Shown here: positions 18,170 through 26,188 of the stretch, piece by piece
Layout of the letters: each line of letters starts with the position of its first letter
Position numbering within the stretch: the stretch's first letter is position 1
DNA from: Saprospiraceae bacterium
GTDB taxonomy: Bacteria > Bacteroidota > Bacteroidia > Chitinophagales > Saprospiraceae
Reading direction: 5' to 3'
DNA length: 64,000 bases
NCBI GenBank assembly: GCA_016714085.1
Contig: JADJNW010000014.1
Location: 244,031 to 308,030 of the forward strand
Position numbers and translations under genes: made by a program
Notes under the pieces: generated by a model
The model's database searches: none
The model's input: the letters and a program-made list of their open reading frames with translations, nothing else
Told to the model about the DNA's origin: nothing

Positions 18170-18891
18170 ATGGGACTCTTTAGTTTTTTTAAACAAGAAC
18201 TGGCAATCGACCTTGGTACTGCCGATACCCTTATCATACAGGACGGGCAAGCGGTAGTGGACGAGCCTTCTATCGTGGCAATAAATCGCAAAACCGGCGA
18301 AACCATCGCAGTAGGTACGAAGGCGATGCAAATGCACGAAAAAACCCACGAGGATATTAAAACTATTCGCCCACTCAAAGATGGCGTTATTGCTGACTTT
18401 CAGGCTGCGGAGAGCATGATTGAAGGCTTTATTAATATGATTGGCGCTCGTCGCCGATTCTTTTCCATCTCAAAATGGTGATCTGCATTCCCTCCGGGAT
18501 CACAGAGGTGGAAAAAGCGTGCCGTATTTGATTCCGCTGATCACGTCGATTCCAAAGAAACGTATCTTATACATGAGCCAATGGCTGCAGCGCTGGGTAT
18601 CGGCCTCGATGTGGAAGAGCCTGTAGGCAATATGATTATTGATATTGGTGGCGGCACGACTGAAATTGCAGTCATTGCATTAGCGGGAATCGTTGCAGAT
18701 CAATCTATTCGTATCGCAGGGGATGAACTCAACAGCGACATCGTCAGCTATATGAAACGGCAGCATAATATTCTGATTGGGGAAAGAACAGCAGAGCAAA
18801 TCAAGATTCACGTGCCGTTGTACGCGGCACTGGTATCGCCCTGAAAAATACGCATCGGTTTACGTTCCTTATTGATCGGAAAAGCGTCTGA
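18170..18891 (+). pseudogene. mreB: mreB, two frameshifts and a ~310-bp internal deletion
   Basis: MreB is the actin-like filament protein that guides side-wall synthesis. The N-terminus LAIDLGTADTLIIQDGQAVV is right from 18170. Frame 2 runs to about 18465. The next frame carries MVICIPSGITEVEK (18475 on) until an extra A in AAAAA near 18515. The original frame then gives HEPMAAALGIGLDVEEPVGN, IDIGGGTTEIAVI and ERTAEQIKIH. At 18812-18814 the text jumps directly to AVVRGTGIALKNTHRFTFL and a stop at 18891, which is the normal MreB C-terminus. About 100 residues between these points, including the GGGALL nucleotide-binding loop, are missing. The present total is about 239 codons against about 340. 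mreC follows 81 bases on. Confidence 0.85.
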
Positions 18892-18896
18892 TGAAA

Positions 18897-18960
18897 TCGG
18901 AATTGGGAATTGGGAAAGGATTAGTTATATCTTAGCCGACCTCCCATTTCCGACTTCCAA
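18897..18960. repeat. Imperfect intergenic hairpin (GGAATTGGGAATT words)
   Basis: TCGGAATTGGGAATTGGGA (18897-18915) is an internal repeat of GGAATT/GGGAATT. It can pair imperfectly with TCCCATTTCCGACTTCCAA (18942-18960). It occupies the mreB-mreC gap. Confidence 0.45.
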
Positions 18961-18972
18961 AACAGTTGAATC

Positions 18973-19848
18973 ATGCGAGGTCTCCTTCAGTTTTTATACG
19001 CAAATAGTAGTTTTCTGCTCTTTCTAATGCTGGAGGTTCTATGCTTTTATTTGATTGTCAATTTCAATGAGAAACAACGCATCATTTGGTTTAGTACTGC
19101 CAGTGCGGCTATTGGCTCTACGAACAAAACAGCCGATAATATTGCTCGCTATTTTAAATTAGGTAAAGAAAATCAAAAATTATTGGATGAAAATGCCGCT
19201 TTGCGAGCGCGCCTGCATGAACTTCTTGTGATGCAAGGCGATACAACAGTGGGTGATTCTATTTCCCGAGAAAATCTTGCAGCTTATCTTGGCGACACAA
19301 CTGGAGTGGACACCAGCAAAAACGAGTATTTTTATATTCCTGCAAATATTATTAACAAGTCTATCGTCGGCACAAGGAATTTTCTGACTTTAGACAAAGG
19401 CCACAAGCATGGCATAGAAGAAGACATGGGCGTCATCAGTAATGACGGCGTTGTTGGTATCGTGCGAAAGGTATCGGAGCATTATTCTATCGTGATGTCT
19501 ATTTTACATCAAAGCTCTAGTATTAATGCCTCTATCCGTCGTACTGGCGCTTATGGATTGTTGCAGTGGGATGGTCAAGATTCCCGTTATATGTACTTAA
19601 ATAATGTACCCCGGCACGATGAAATTCAAATGAAAGATACCGTGCAGACCAGCGGTTATTCTAATATCTTTCCAAAGGATGTGCTGATTGGCATTGTGGA
19701 TACTTTTTATAGCGAATCCGGCAGCAACCATCATTCTATAAAGGTGAAACTGAATAATAATCTTGGCAGATTGCAAAGCGCTTATATTATTGTTAACAAA
19801 CATTACCCGGAACTCTCAGAACTAGAAGCCCAGTTACCTGATGAATAG
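18973..19848 (+). CDS. mreC: Rod shape-determining protein MreC
   Basis: MreC is a bitopic membrane protein that links MreB to the elongasome in the periplasm. The 291-residue product has one N-terminal membrane helix (about residues 10-32), then a coiled coil (about 55-85, ENQKLLDENAALRARLHELL). The beta-sandwich domain follows, with FLTLDKGHKHGIEEDMGVIS and VVGIVRKVSEHYSIVMS, and near the end SGYSNIFPKDVLIGIVD. All features expected of the family are present. It lies directly after mreB and overlaps mreD by 8 bases, so the two are translationally coupled. Confidence 0.93.
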   Translation: MRGLLQFLYANSSFLLFLMLEVLCFYLIVNFNEKQRIIWFSTASAAIGSTNKTADNIARYFKLGKENQKLLDENAALRARLHELLVMQGDTTVGDSISRENLAAYLGDTTGVDTSKNEYFYIPANIINKSIVGTRNFLTLDKGHKHGIEEDMGVISNDGVVGIVRKVSEHYSIVMSILHQSSSINASIRRTGAYGLLQWDGQDSRYMYLNNVPRHDEIQMKDTVQTSGYSNIFPKDVLIGIVDTFYSESGSNHHSIKVKLNNNLGRLQSAYIIVNKHYPELSELEAQLPDE

Positions 19849-20362
19849 AACGATATTAAATAATATTTTTCGATTTTTGGGTTTTGGATTAGCGCAGGTG
19901 CTCGTTCTGAAAAGGATTACCCTGTGGTGGGAAGGCTTTCATTATTTTCAGATTTTTCTTTATCCACTTTTTATCCTTTTGCTGCCTTTGCGTACGCCAC
20001 AGCAATTGCTGGTGTTTCTTGGCTTTGTTATAGGCATTTCTATGGATATGTTTTACGATTCGCCAGGTGTGCACGCCAGCGCATGCGTTTTTGTAGCAGC
20101 CATACGCCCGTGGGTACTGGATTGGATCGCCCCGAGAGGTGGCTATGACAGCAAACATGTCCCCACCAAAGCGCAGTACGGGCTTCCCTGGTTTTTGCGA
20201 TATGCCGCGATTATGCTAGCCTTGCATTTGATCTTTTATTTTTCGGTAGAATCTTTTACCTTCGTATATGCCATCCAGATTTTTTTGAAAACGCTCAGTA
20301 GTTGGATCATTTCTATGATTTTTATTTGGATGGCGATGATGATACTCAATCCTAAAGAATGA
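19841..20362 (+). CDS. mreD: Rod shape-determining protein MreD
   Basis: A 173-residue, very hydrophobic protein with about five membrane segments, preceded by mreC (8-base overlap) and followed 17 bases later by mrdA. MreD proteins are poorly conserved; the identification rests on size, topology (LRTPQQLLVFLGFVIGISMD is a recognisable central segment) and the mreC-mreD-mrdA order. It forms part of the elongasome that keeps cells rod-shaped. Confidence 0.9.
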   Translation: MNRTILNNIFRFLGFGLAQVLVLKRITLWWEGFHYFQIFLYPLFILLLPLRTPQQLLVFLGFVIGISMDMFYDSPGVHASACVFVAAIRPWVLDWIAPRGGYDSKHVPTKAQYGLPWFLRYAAIMLALHLIFYFSVESFTFVYAIQIFLKTLSSWIISMIFIWMAMMILNPKE

Positions 20363-20379
20363 TATTAAGATAAAAAACT

Positions 20380-22246
20380 ATGTCAGATAGCCTTCGCAAT
20401 CGGCAACAGATTATCCAAATTGTTTTTATTCTTGCAGCTTTCTTGTTGATTTTCAAGGCATTACAATTGCAATTAATCGATAAGACCTTCCGGCGCATGG
20501 CCGATGCTACTGCTATTCAAGAATATACAATCTATCCTGCGAGGGGCTTGATTTATGATCGGAAAGGCGAATTACTCATCTATAATACGCCAACGTATGA
20601 CCTTATGGTCACCTATAATTTGATAAACAAGGAGCATTTTGATACTACCAAATTCTGTCAGCTTTTAGATATAGATACTACTTTTTTCAATAAAAACATT
20701 CAGAAAAATTGGGCAGACCAGCGCTATTCTCGGAATGTACCGTTCGCGTTTATGAGCAAACTATCGCCCATTGCAATTGCTCGGCTTCAAGAAAGTTTAT
20801 ATAAGTTCCCGGGTTTTTATCTTCAATTGCGCAGTGCGCGCAGCTATCCGCATAGAAATGCAGCGCATTTGCTTGGTTATATCCGGGAGGTAAGTTCCGA
20901 CGAATTAAAAAAAGATACGATAGCCTATGAAATGGGCGATTATATTGGTGCCAGCGGCTTGGAGCGTGCTTATGAAAAAGACCTTCGAGGCACAAAAGGT
21001 GCACGATTTGTACTCAAAGACAATCTAGGTAGAGATGTAGGTGCTTACGAAGGTCGAAAAAATGTTAATCCCATCTCAGGCTACGACATCGTTACTTCTA
21101 TTGATCTGGATTTACAAGCATACGGTGAAATGCTTTTGCAAAATAAAGCGGGAAGTATCGTAGCCCTCGATCCTAAAACAGGCGAGATTTTGGCGATGGT
21201 AAGCTCACCAGGATATGACCCTAATTTGTTGACTATCAATGAAAATCGCGGTAAGGCATACGCCAATTTACTGGCTGATCCCAATCAAATTTTTCATGAT
21301 CGGGCCATTATGGCAGAATACCCTCCGGGGTCTTTGTTCAAGCCCGCAGTGGCGCTCATTGCGATGCAAGAAGGTGTACTGAATGCCAATCGCACCATTG
21401 GTTGCAATGGTGGGTATTTTTTTGGTGGACAACGCACAGGCTGTCATGGCATCCAACTTGTACTAGTGTAGCAATGGCTTTGCAACATTCCTGCAATGCT
21501 TATTTCGTGACGGTTTTTCGGGAAGTGGTTGATACAGAAGGCTTTTACAATCCGCAAAAAGGCTTGGATGTTTTCAACAGCTATCTGGATCGAATGGGGC
21601 TTGGGCGCACGCTGGGCGTGGATTTTCCAAATGAAAAGAAAGGAAATTATCCAACTTCCAAATATTATAACGATATGTTCGAGAGCGGCAGGCAGGCCAG
21701 AAATGGAATTCTTCCTGGATTCGCTCAGTCGGTATTGGCCAAGGCGAGATGTTGCTCACTACAATGCAGATGGCAAACCTCGGCGCTATGATCGCCAATA
21801 AAGGTCATTATTTCACTCCGCACCTCTTAAAAGCTTATAAAAATAGCAGTAAGCCAATCGATCAAAAATATCGAACTAAGCACGAAGTTGGCATCAACAG
21901 TGAACATTTCGGGCCAGTAATCGACGGGATGGAACGAGCTGTGATTAGCGGTACAGCGCACATCGCTTATTTGCCAGATATTGCTATTTGTGGAAAAACA
22001 GGTACAGCTGAAAACCCGCATGGTGACGATCACTCCATTTTCTTTGGCTTTGCGCCTAAGCATGATCCCAAAATTGTAGTCGCTGTTTATGTCGAACACG
22101 GTGTTTGGGGTGCCAGATACGCAGCGCCTATTTCTAGCTTGGTGATTGAAAAATACTTGAATGATACGATTCGTACGGAGCGCAAGTATCTTGAAGAGAC
22201 CATGATCAGAGCTGATTTGATTAACAAAAACAAGTTGAAGCCTTAG
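20380..22246 (+). CDS. mrdA: Penicillin-binding protein 2, two frameshifts
   Basis: PBP2 is the class B transpeptidase that crosslinks peptidoglycan during elongation. The N-terminus has a membrane anchor (about residues 10-27), then YPARGLIYDRKGELLIYNTP and the pedestal domain. The catalytic SxxK (PPGSLFKPAVA) is in the first frame. Near 21450 the frame changes so that GCHGHPTCTSVAMALQHSCN carries the SxN motif (SCN). Near 21700 it changes again so that WNSSWIRSVGIGQGE precedes LTTMQMANLGAMIANKGHYF and KTGTAEN. Each change equals one lost base. Joined, the length is about 622 aa, normal. rodA, often next, is not found here; a CapA-like gene follows after 3 bases. Confidence 0.92.
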
Positions 22247-22249
22247 ACC

Positions 22250-23400
22250 ATGCTTCGAAGCACAATTTTTACGATTACCTTATTACTTTTAGCGCGTTTA
22301 TCCTGGTCGCAAAGTGACAGCATTCATACGCTCAAACTCCTTTTTGCAGGTGACATTATGGGGCACGATTCTCAGATCAAATCTGCTGAAATTGAATTAA
22401 ATAAATCTTACGATTATTCCTCATGTTTTGAATACATTGCACCCGTTTTGAAAGATGCGGACCTTACGATTGGCAATTTAGAATTGACCTTCCCTGGCAA
22501 ACCTCCTTATACGGGCTATCCGCTCTTCAAAAGCCCTGAAGACCTGGCATTGGCGCTTCGGCACGCAGGCTTCAATTTTTTGGCTACTGCCAATAATCAC
22601 AGCAATGACGGCGGCTTGGTCGGTGTAACCAATACGATTGAAACGCTTGACGAATATGGATTTTATCATACCGGCACTTTTAAAAATGCGGAAGAACGTG
22701 AAGCTTATTATCCTTTGATTGTGTATAAAGGCAATTTTAAACTGGCTTTTTTGAATTATACTTACGATACGAATGGCGTTCCGACTCGACTACCGACTAT
22801 TGTAAATGAAATCAAAGAAGATCAGATCGAAGCAGACATAGCGATTGCGCGAGATTTACAGCCCGACGCAATCATCGTGATCATGCACTGGGGCGAGGAA
22901 TATCAACTCACCGAAAGCAAAAAACAACGCGATCTCGCCCAAAAGCTAGCCAATTGGGGCGCTGATCTCATCATTGGAGCGCATCCGCACGTGGTGCAAC
23001 CAATTAAAAATATGACCACCTTACGCGCTGATAGCACCGAAAAAATTGTACCTGTGGCTATTCTTTAGGCAATTTCATCTCCGGGCAGGTCAAAGTCAAT
23101 ACCGATGGCGGTTTGATGGTAGAAATTGTATTAGAAAAAAATACAATTGATAATACTTTACAAATCAAGACACCACAATACATCCCAATCTGGCGCTGGC
23201 GCGAGAAAACAAAAGATGGAAAAACAAATTATCGGGTAATCCCCATTTCTGCTTACGAAGAAGATGCGACTTCTATTGGTATGAATGCCACAGACCACAC
23301 TGCGATGCTGCGCTATGCGCACGCCGTGCGAAAAAATCTTGAAAAGTCGGAAGCCAGCGAAAAGAAAAAATCTTTGCAGCCAGCAACCAGTAACGAATAA
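22250..23400 (+). CDS. CapA family (poly-gamma-glutamate capsule type) protein, one frameshift
   Basis: The product belongs to the PGA_cap/CapA family of calcineurin-like predicted metallophosphatases. DIMGHDSQIKSA, IGNLELTFPG, ATANNHSNDGG, MHWGEEYQ and GAHPHVVQPI are the conserved metal-site blocks. A signal peptide is present (about residues 1-19, ending WSQ). At about 23060 the frame slips: PVAYSLGNFISGQ reads correctly only if one T is restored in GCTATTC. The remaining 110 or so residues follow in the second frame to 23400. Joined, the length is about 384 aa. The link to cell-wall genes suggests an envelope function, but no reaction is established for this clade. Confidence 0.85.
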
Positions 23401-23414
23401 CCAGAAGCCAATAC

Positions 23415-23912
23415 ATGATCGTTTCCGCTATCGTCGCAGTTTCCAAAAATAATGTCATCGGCCGAGATAATGATATTCCCTGGCATTTGTCAGGCGATAT
23501 GAAGTTTTTTAAACGAACAACTATCGATCATCATGTCATCATGGGACGCAAGACCTTCCGTTCTATGGGGCGACCATTGCCCAAGCGTACCAATATTGTT
23601 ATCACCCGCGATCCTTATTTTATTGCTTCGGGTTGCCTGATCGCTCGTTCTGTAGAAGAAGCACTGGAAATCGCTTACGACAATGAAGAAAACGAGGCTT
23701 TTATCATCGGTGGCGGTGAAATTTATACACTTAGCCTATCATATTGGGATAAAATTTATTTAACGGAAGTAAATGTCGAAATCCCCGATGGGGAAGTTTT
23801 TTTTCCGAAACTTGATTTGAAGGAATGGCGTTTGCTTTCTTCTGAAAAGCACACTACTGATGAGCAAAACGACCACGATTACACGATCAAAATATTGGAA
23901 CGCAAGGCTTAA
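23415..23912 (+). CDS. folA: Dihydrofolate reductase
   Basis: DHFR reduces dihydrofolate to tetrahydrofolate with NADPH. The 165-residue product is a standard chromosomal type: MIVSAIVAVSKNNVIGRDND, PWHLSGDMKFFKR (catalytic acid Asp in the GDM turn), MGRKTFRSMG with the NADPH-binding Arg, and FIIGGGEIYTLSL. The length is typical and there is no break. It lies between the CapA-like gene (14 bases) and scpB, all on the plus strand. Confidence 0.95.
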   Translation: MIVSAIVAVSKNNVIGRDNDIPWHLSGDMKFFKRTTIDHHVIMGRKTFRSMGRPLPKRTNIVITRDPYFIASGCLIARSVEEALEIAYDNEENEAFIIGGGEIYTLSLSYWDKIYLTEVNVEIPDGEVFFPKLDLKEWRLLSSEKHTTDEQNDHDYTIKILERKA

Positions 23913-23942
23913 TCATCAATGGACAATCGTCAATCATCAATG
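23911..23942. repeat. Direct repeat of an 11-bp word after folA
   Basis: AATCATCAATG occurs at 23911-23921 and 23932-23942 with a degenerate copy between them (CAATCGTC). The first copy overlaps the folA stop codon. It is a one-armed example of the intergenic word repeats. Confidence 0.5.
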
Positions 23943-23955
23943 ACCAATAAATTCC

Positions 23956-23963
23956 TATTTTTG
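23956..23963 (+). promoter_or_regulatory. -7 element immediately before scpB
   Basis: TATTTTTG ends only 4 bases before the scpB ATG at 23968. If used, the transcript would start at or just after the ATG, giving a leaderless or nearly leaderless mRNA, or the next in-frame start would be used. No TTTG lies at the right distance. Confidence 0.3.
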
Positions 23964-23967
23964 CCAA

Positions 23968-24546
23968 ATGGATTTTTTACTCCCACATATCGAAAGCCTT
24001 ATTTTTACTGCCGAAGAGCCGATTCGACTCAGTGAAATCAGCGCTTGCCTTGAAGAAATTTTTGGCAGCAGCTTCCCGGAGTCAGAACTTTTAGCGATTA
24101 TCGAGCAATTGAAAACGCGTTATCAGGAGGAGCAATTTGCTTTTGAAATAGCTGAAATCAATGAGGGTTATCGCTTCCTTACCAAACCAGTGTACCACCG
24201 CACCGTTGGAGTTTATTTAAAACAAACCACGAAAAAACGCTTATCGCAAGCAGCATTGGAAACGCTTTCCATCATTGCTTACAAGCAACCCATTTCCAAA
24301 TCGGATGTAGAAAGAATACGCGGCGTAAATTGTGATTATGCAATGCAAAAACTATTGGAAAAGGAACTTGTTACTATTACTGGGCGCAGCGATGGCCCAG
24401 GACGGCCTTTGTTATATGGCACAAGTGAAAAATTCATGGATTATTTTGGCTTGAAAAGCCTGAGAGATTTGCCGCAGCCCAAGGATTTCAAAGAGCCGGA
24501 TAGCGAAATCGGTGAGCAAGCGCCTATTGAAGAGGATGTGAATTAG
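23968..24546 (+). CDS. scpB: Segregation and condensation protein B
   Basis: ScpB is a winged-helix partner of the SMC-ScpA complex that compacts and segregates the chromosome. The 192-residue product shows ESLIFTAEEPIRLSEI, the long EFEIAEINEGYRFLTKP-like segment (FAFEIAEINEGYRFLTKP), LSQAALETLSIIAYKQPISK, IRGVNCDYAMQKLLEK and GRSDGPGRPLLYGTSEKF. All are conserved family blocks. A short acidic tail follows. Its scpA partner is not in the window. Confidence 0.94.
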   Translation: MDFLLPHIESLIFTAEEPIRLSEISACLEEIFGSSFPESELLAIIEQLKTRYQEEQFAFEIAEINEGYRFLTKPVYHRTVGVYLKQTTKKRLSQAALETLSIIAYKQPISKSDVERIRGVNCDYAMQKLLEKELVTITGRSDGPGRPLLYGTSEKFMDYFGLKSLRDLPQPKDFKEPDSEIGEQAPIEEDVN

Positions 24547-24594
24547 TTTTAAGTTGGAAGTTTCAGGTTAAAACCTCAACCTAAAACTTAAAAC
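24546..24594. repeat. Intergenic hairpin (AAGTTTTAGGTT words)
   Basis: GTTTTAAGTT...TTTCAGGTT (24546-24569) pairs with AACCTAAAACTTAAAAC (24578-24594). The near arm also contains a second, degenerate copy of the same word. The hairpin begins at the last base of the scpB stop codon and ends 11 bases before the next ATG. It might act as a weak terminator or processing site. Confidence 0.55.
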
Positions 24595-24605
24595 CAGCAA
24601 CTAAT

Positions 24606-25130
24606 ATGGAAGAACAATTAATAAATCGAGTAGCAGAGAGCGGTTTGATCACGCTCAATCTGGAAGATTTTTTTCCGAAAGGTGAAGTTGTTATCTTCGA
24701 CCTGAAAGATTATCTCTTCATGGAATTGATTCTCAAGGAAAAAGATTTCCGCGAAGCTTTGAAAGTGCATGATTGGTCGCAGTATCAGGATAAAATTCTG
24801 CTGGTTCATTGCTCTACCGATGCCATTATCCCGGTTTGGGCATATATGCTGGTGACAGCGTATGCCACGCCTTATGCCAAAGATATTTTTCAAGGAGACG
24901 CTGAAACCTATTACAAAACAGCTTTCGCTAAAGCCCTGACGGATTTGGATACTGCACAGTACGAACAAAAACGAATCGTCATCAAAGGTTGTAGCAACAA
25001 ACCCGTGCCGCCTGCGGCTTATGTAGAATTGACCCGAAAATTGCAGCCTTACGTACAAAGTATTATGTATGGTGAACCCTGCTCTACCGTTCCGATTTTC
25101 AAAAGACCCAGAGTCATCGAGAAAGCTTAA
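24606..25130 (+). CDS. DUF2480 family protein
   Basis: A 174-residue cytoplasmic protein of the Bacteroidota-specific DUF2480 family, function unknown. Conserved stretches are LINRVAESGLITLNLEDFFP, LILKEKDFREALKVHDWSQY, LVHCSTDAIIPVWAYMLV and the C-terminal GCSNKPVPPAAYVEL and YGEPCSTVPIFKRP. Two Cys residues (CSN and CST) and the earlier CST are conserved enough to suggest metal or thiol chemistry; that is inference. Its last 4 bases overlap the convergent ypdA-like gene. Confidence 0.85.
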   Translation: MEEQLINRVAESGLITLNLEDFFPKGEVVIFDLKDYLFMELILKEKDFREALKVHDWSQYQDKILLVHCSTDAIIPVWAYMLVTAYATPYAKDIFQGDAETYYKTAFAKALTDLDTAQYEQKRIVIKGCSNKPVPPAAYVELTRKLQPYVQSIMYGEPCSTVPIFKRPRVIEKA

Positions 25131-26110
25131 TTTGTTTCTACCAATTCCCGTTTCTTCAAGATATTTTGGATAATTCGATCACCATGATCGCGCGTGTTTT
25201 CTATAAAAAGTTTGCTGGTTTGCATTCCTGCGCATAGCACGCCTGCAAGATAGACATTTGGGAGATTGGTTTCGAGCGTATCAGCATCATGAATTGGAAT
25301 ACGCGGCTCTTCGGCAGGAATTTCAATGCCTAAACGTTCTAACAAATTATAATTTGGCAAATAGCCGGTCATCGCCAGCACAAAATCATTTTCGATGGTC
25401 AATTCTCCTTCCTGGCTTACAAGTGTTACTGTTTTAGGTTGAATATCTTTAACAAACGTATTAAAATACGCTTTAATACTACCTTCTTTGATGCGGTTTT
25501 CAATATTCGGTCGAATCCAGTATTTTACTTTTGGATAAATTTCGCTTTCACGGATCGCCATCGTCACTTCTGCTCCTTTGTAAAAAGTTTCCAAAGCCAC
25601 GTCGCAAGCGGAGTTTGCTGCGCCAACTACCAAAATCTTTTGCCCAACATAAATATGGGCATCGTCGTAATAATGCTTGACTTTCAGGAGATTTTCTCCT
25701 GGCACATTCAATAAACGAGGTGTATCGTAATACCCTGTTGCAATAATAACCGCTGGTGCTTGATAGCTTCCTTTAGGGGTTTGAATCAAATATTCGTTAT
25801 CTATCGGTATCATTTTTTCTACTTCTTCATACAAACGGACTTTCAAATTCCAGCTTTGCCAGATGCGGCGGTAATATTCCAAAGCTTCGCGGCGAGTCGG
25901 TTTGTCAGTATGTGAAATAAATGGAATGCCCCCAAGTGCAAGAAGTTGTGAAGTAGAAAAAAATGTCATGTTTACTGGAAAGTGATAAATCGAATTGGCT
26001 AAAGCGCCTTTTTCTAGCACTATATAATTCAACCTGGCTTTTTCGGCCGAGATCGCACAATTTAGCCCCGTCGGGCCGCCACCAATGATGACCAGATCAA
26101 AACATTCCAT
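25127..26110 (-). CDS. ypdA: YpdA family bacillithiol disulfide reductase
   Basis: This 327-residue flavoprotein resembles thioredoxin reductase but lacks its CxxC, as YpdA enzymes do. The FAD-binding motif DLVIIGGGPTGLNCAIS is at the N-terminus. The NADPH motif VVGAANSACDVALE is central, and LPNVYLAGVLCAGMQTSKLF near the C-terminus contains the conserved Cys proposed for YpdA catalysis. Known YpdA proteins reduce bacillithiol disulfide, which predicts that this organism makes bacillithiol; no bsh genes are in the window to confirm it. The gene stands on the minus strand, convergent with the DUF2480 gene. Confidence 0.85.
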   Translation of the reverse strand: MECFDLVIIGGGPTGLNCAISAEKARLNYIVLEKGALANSIYHFPVNMTFFSTSQLLALGGIPFISHTDKPTRREALEYYRRIWQSWNLKVRLYEEVEKMIPIDNEYLIQTPKGSYQAPAVIIATGYYDTPRLLNVPGENLLKVKHYYDDAHIYVGQKILVVGAANSACDVALETFYKGAEVTMAIRESEIYPKVKYWIRPNIENRIKEGSIKAYFNTFVKDIQPKTVTLVSQEGELTIENDFVLAMTGYLPNYNLLERLGIEIPAEEPRIPIHDADTLETNLPNVYLAGVLCAGMQTSKLFIENTRDHGDRIIQNILKKRELVETN

Positions 26111-26188
26111 TACCCGTTTATTTAATTTTGTTGTAACAAAATTACCAAACAGGCAGTTGCAAATCCAGTGATTTTAGAAGATTCCGCT

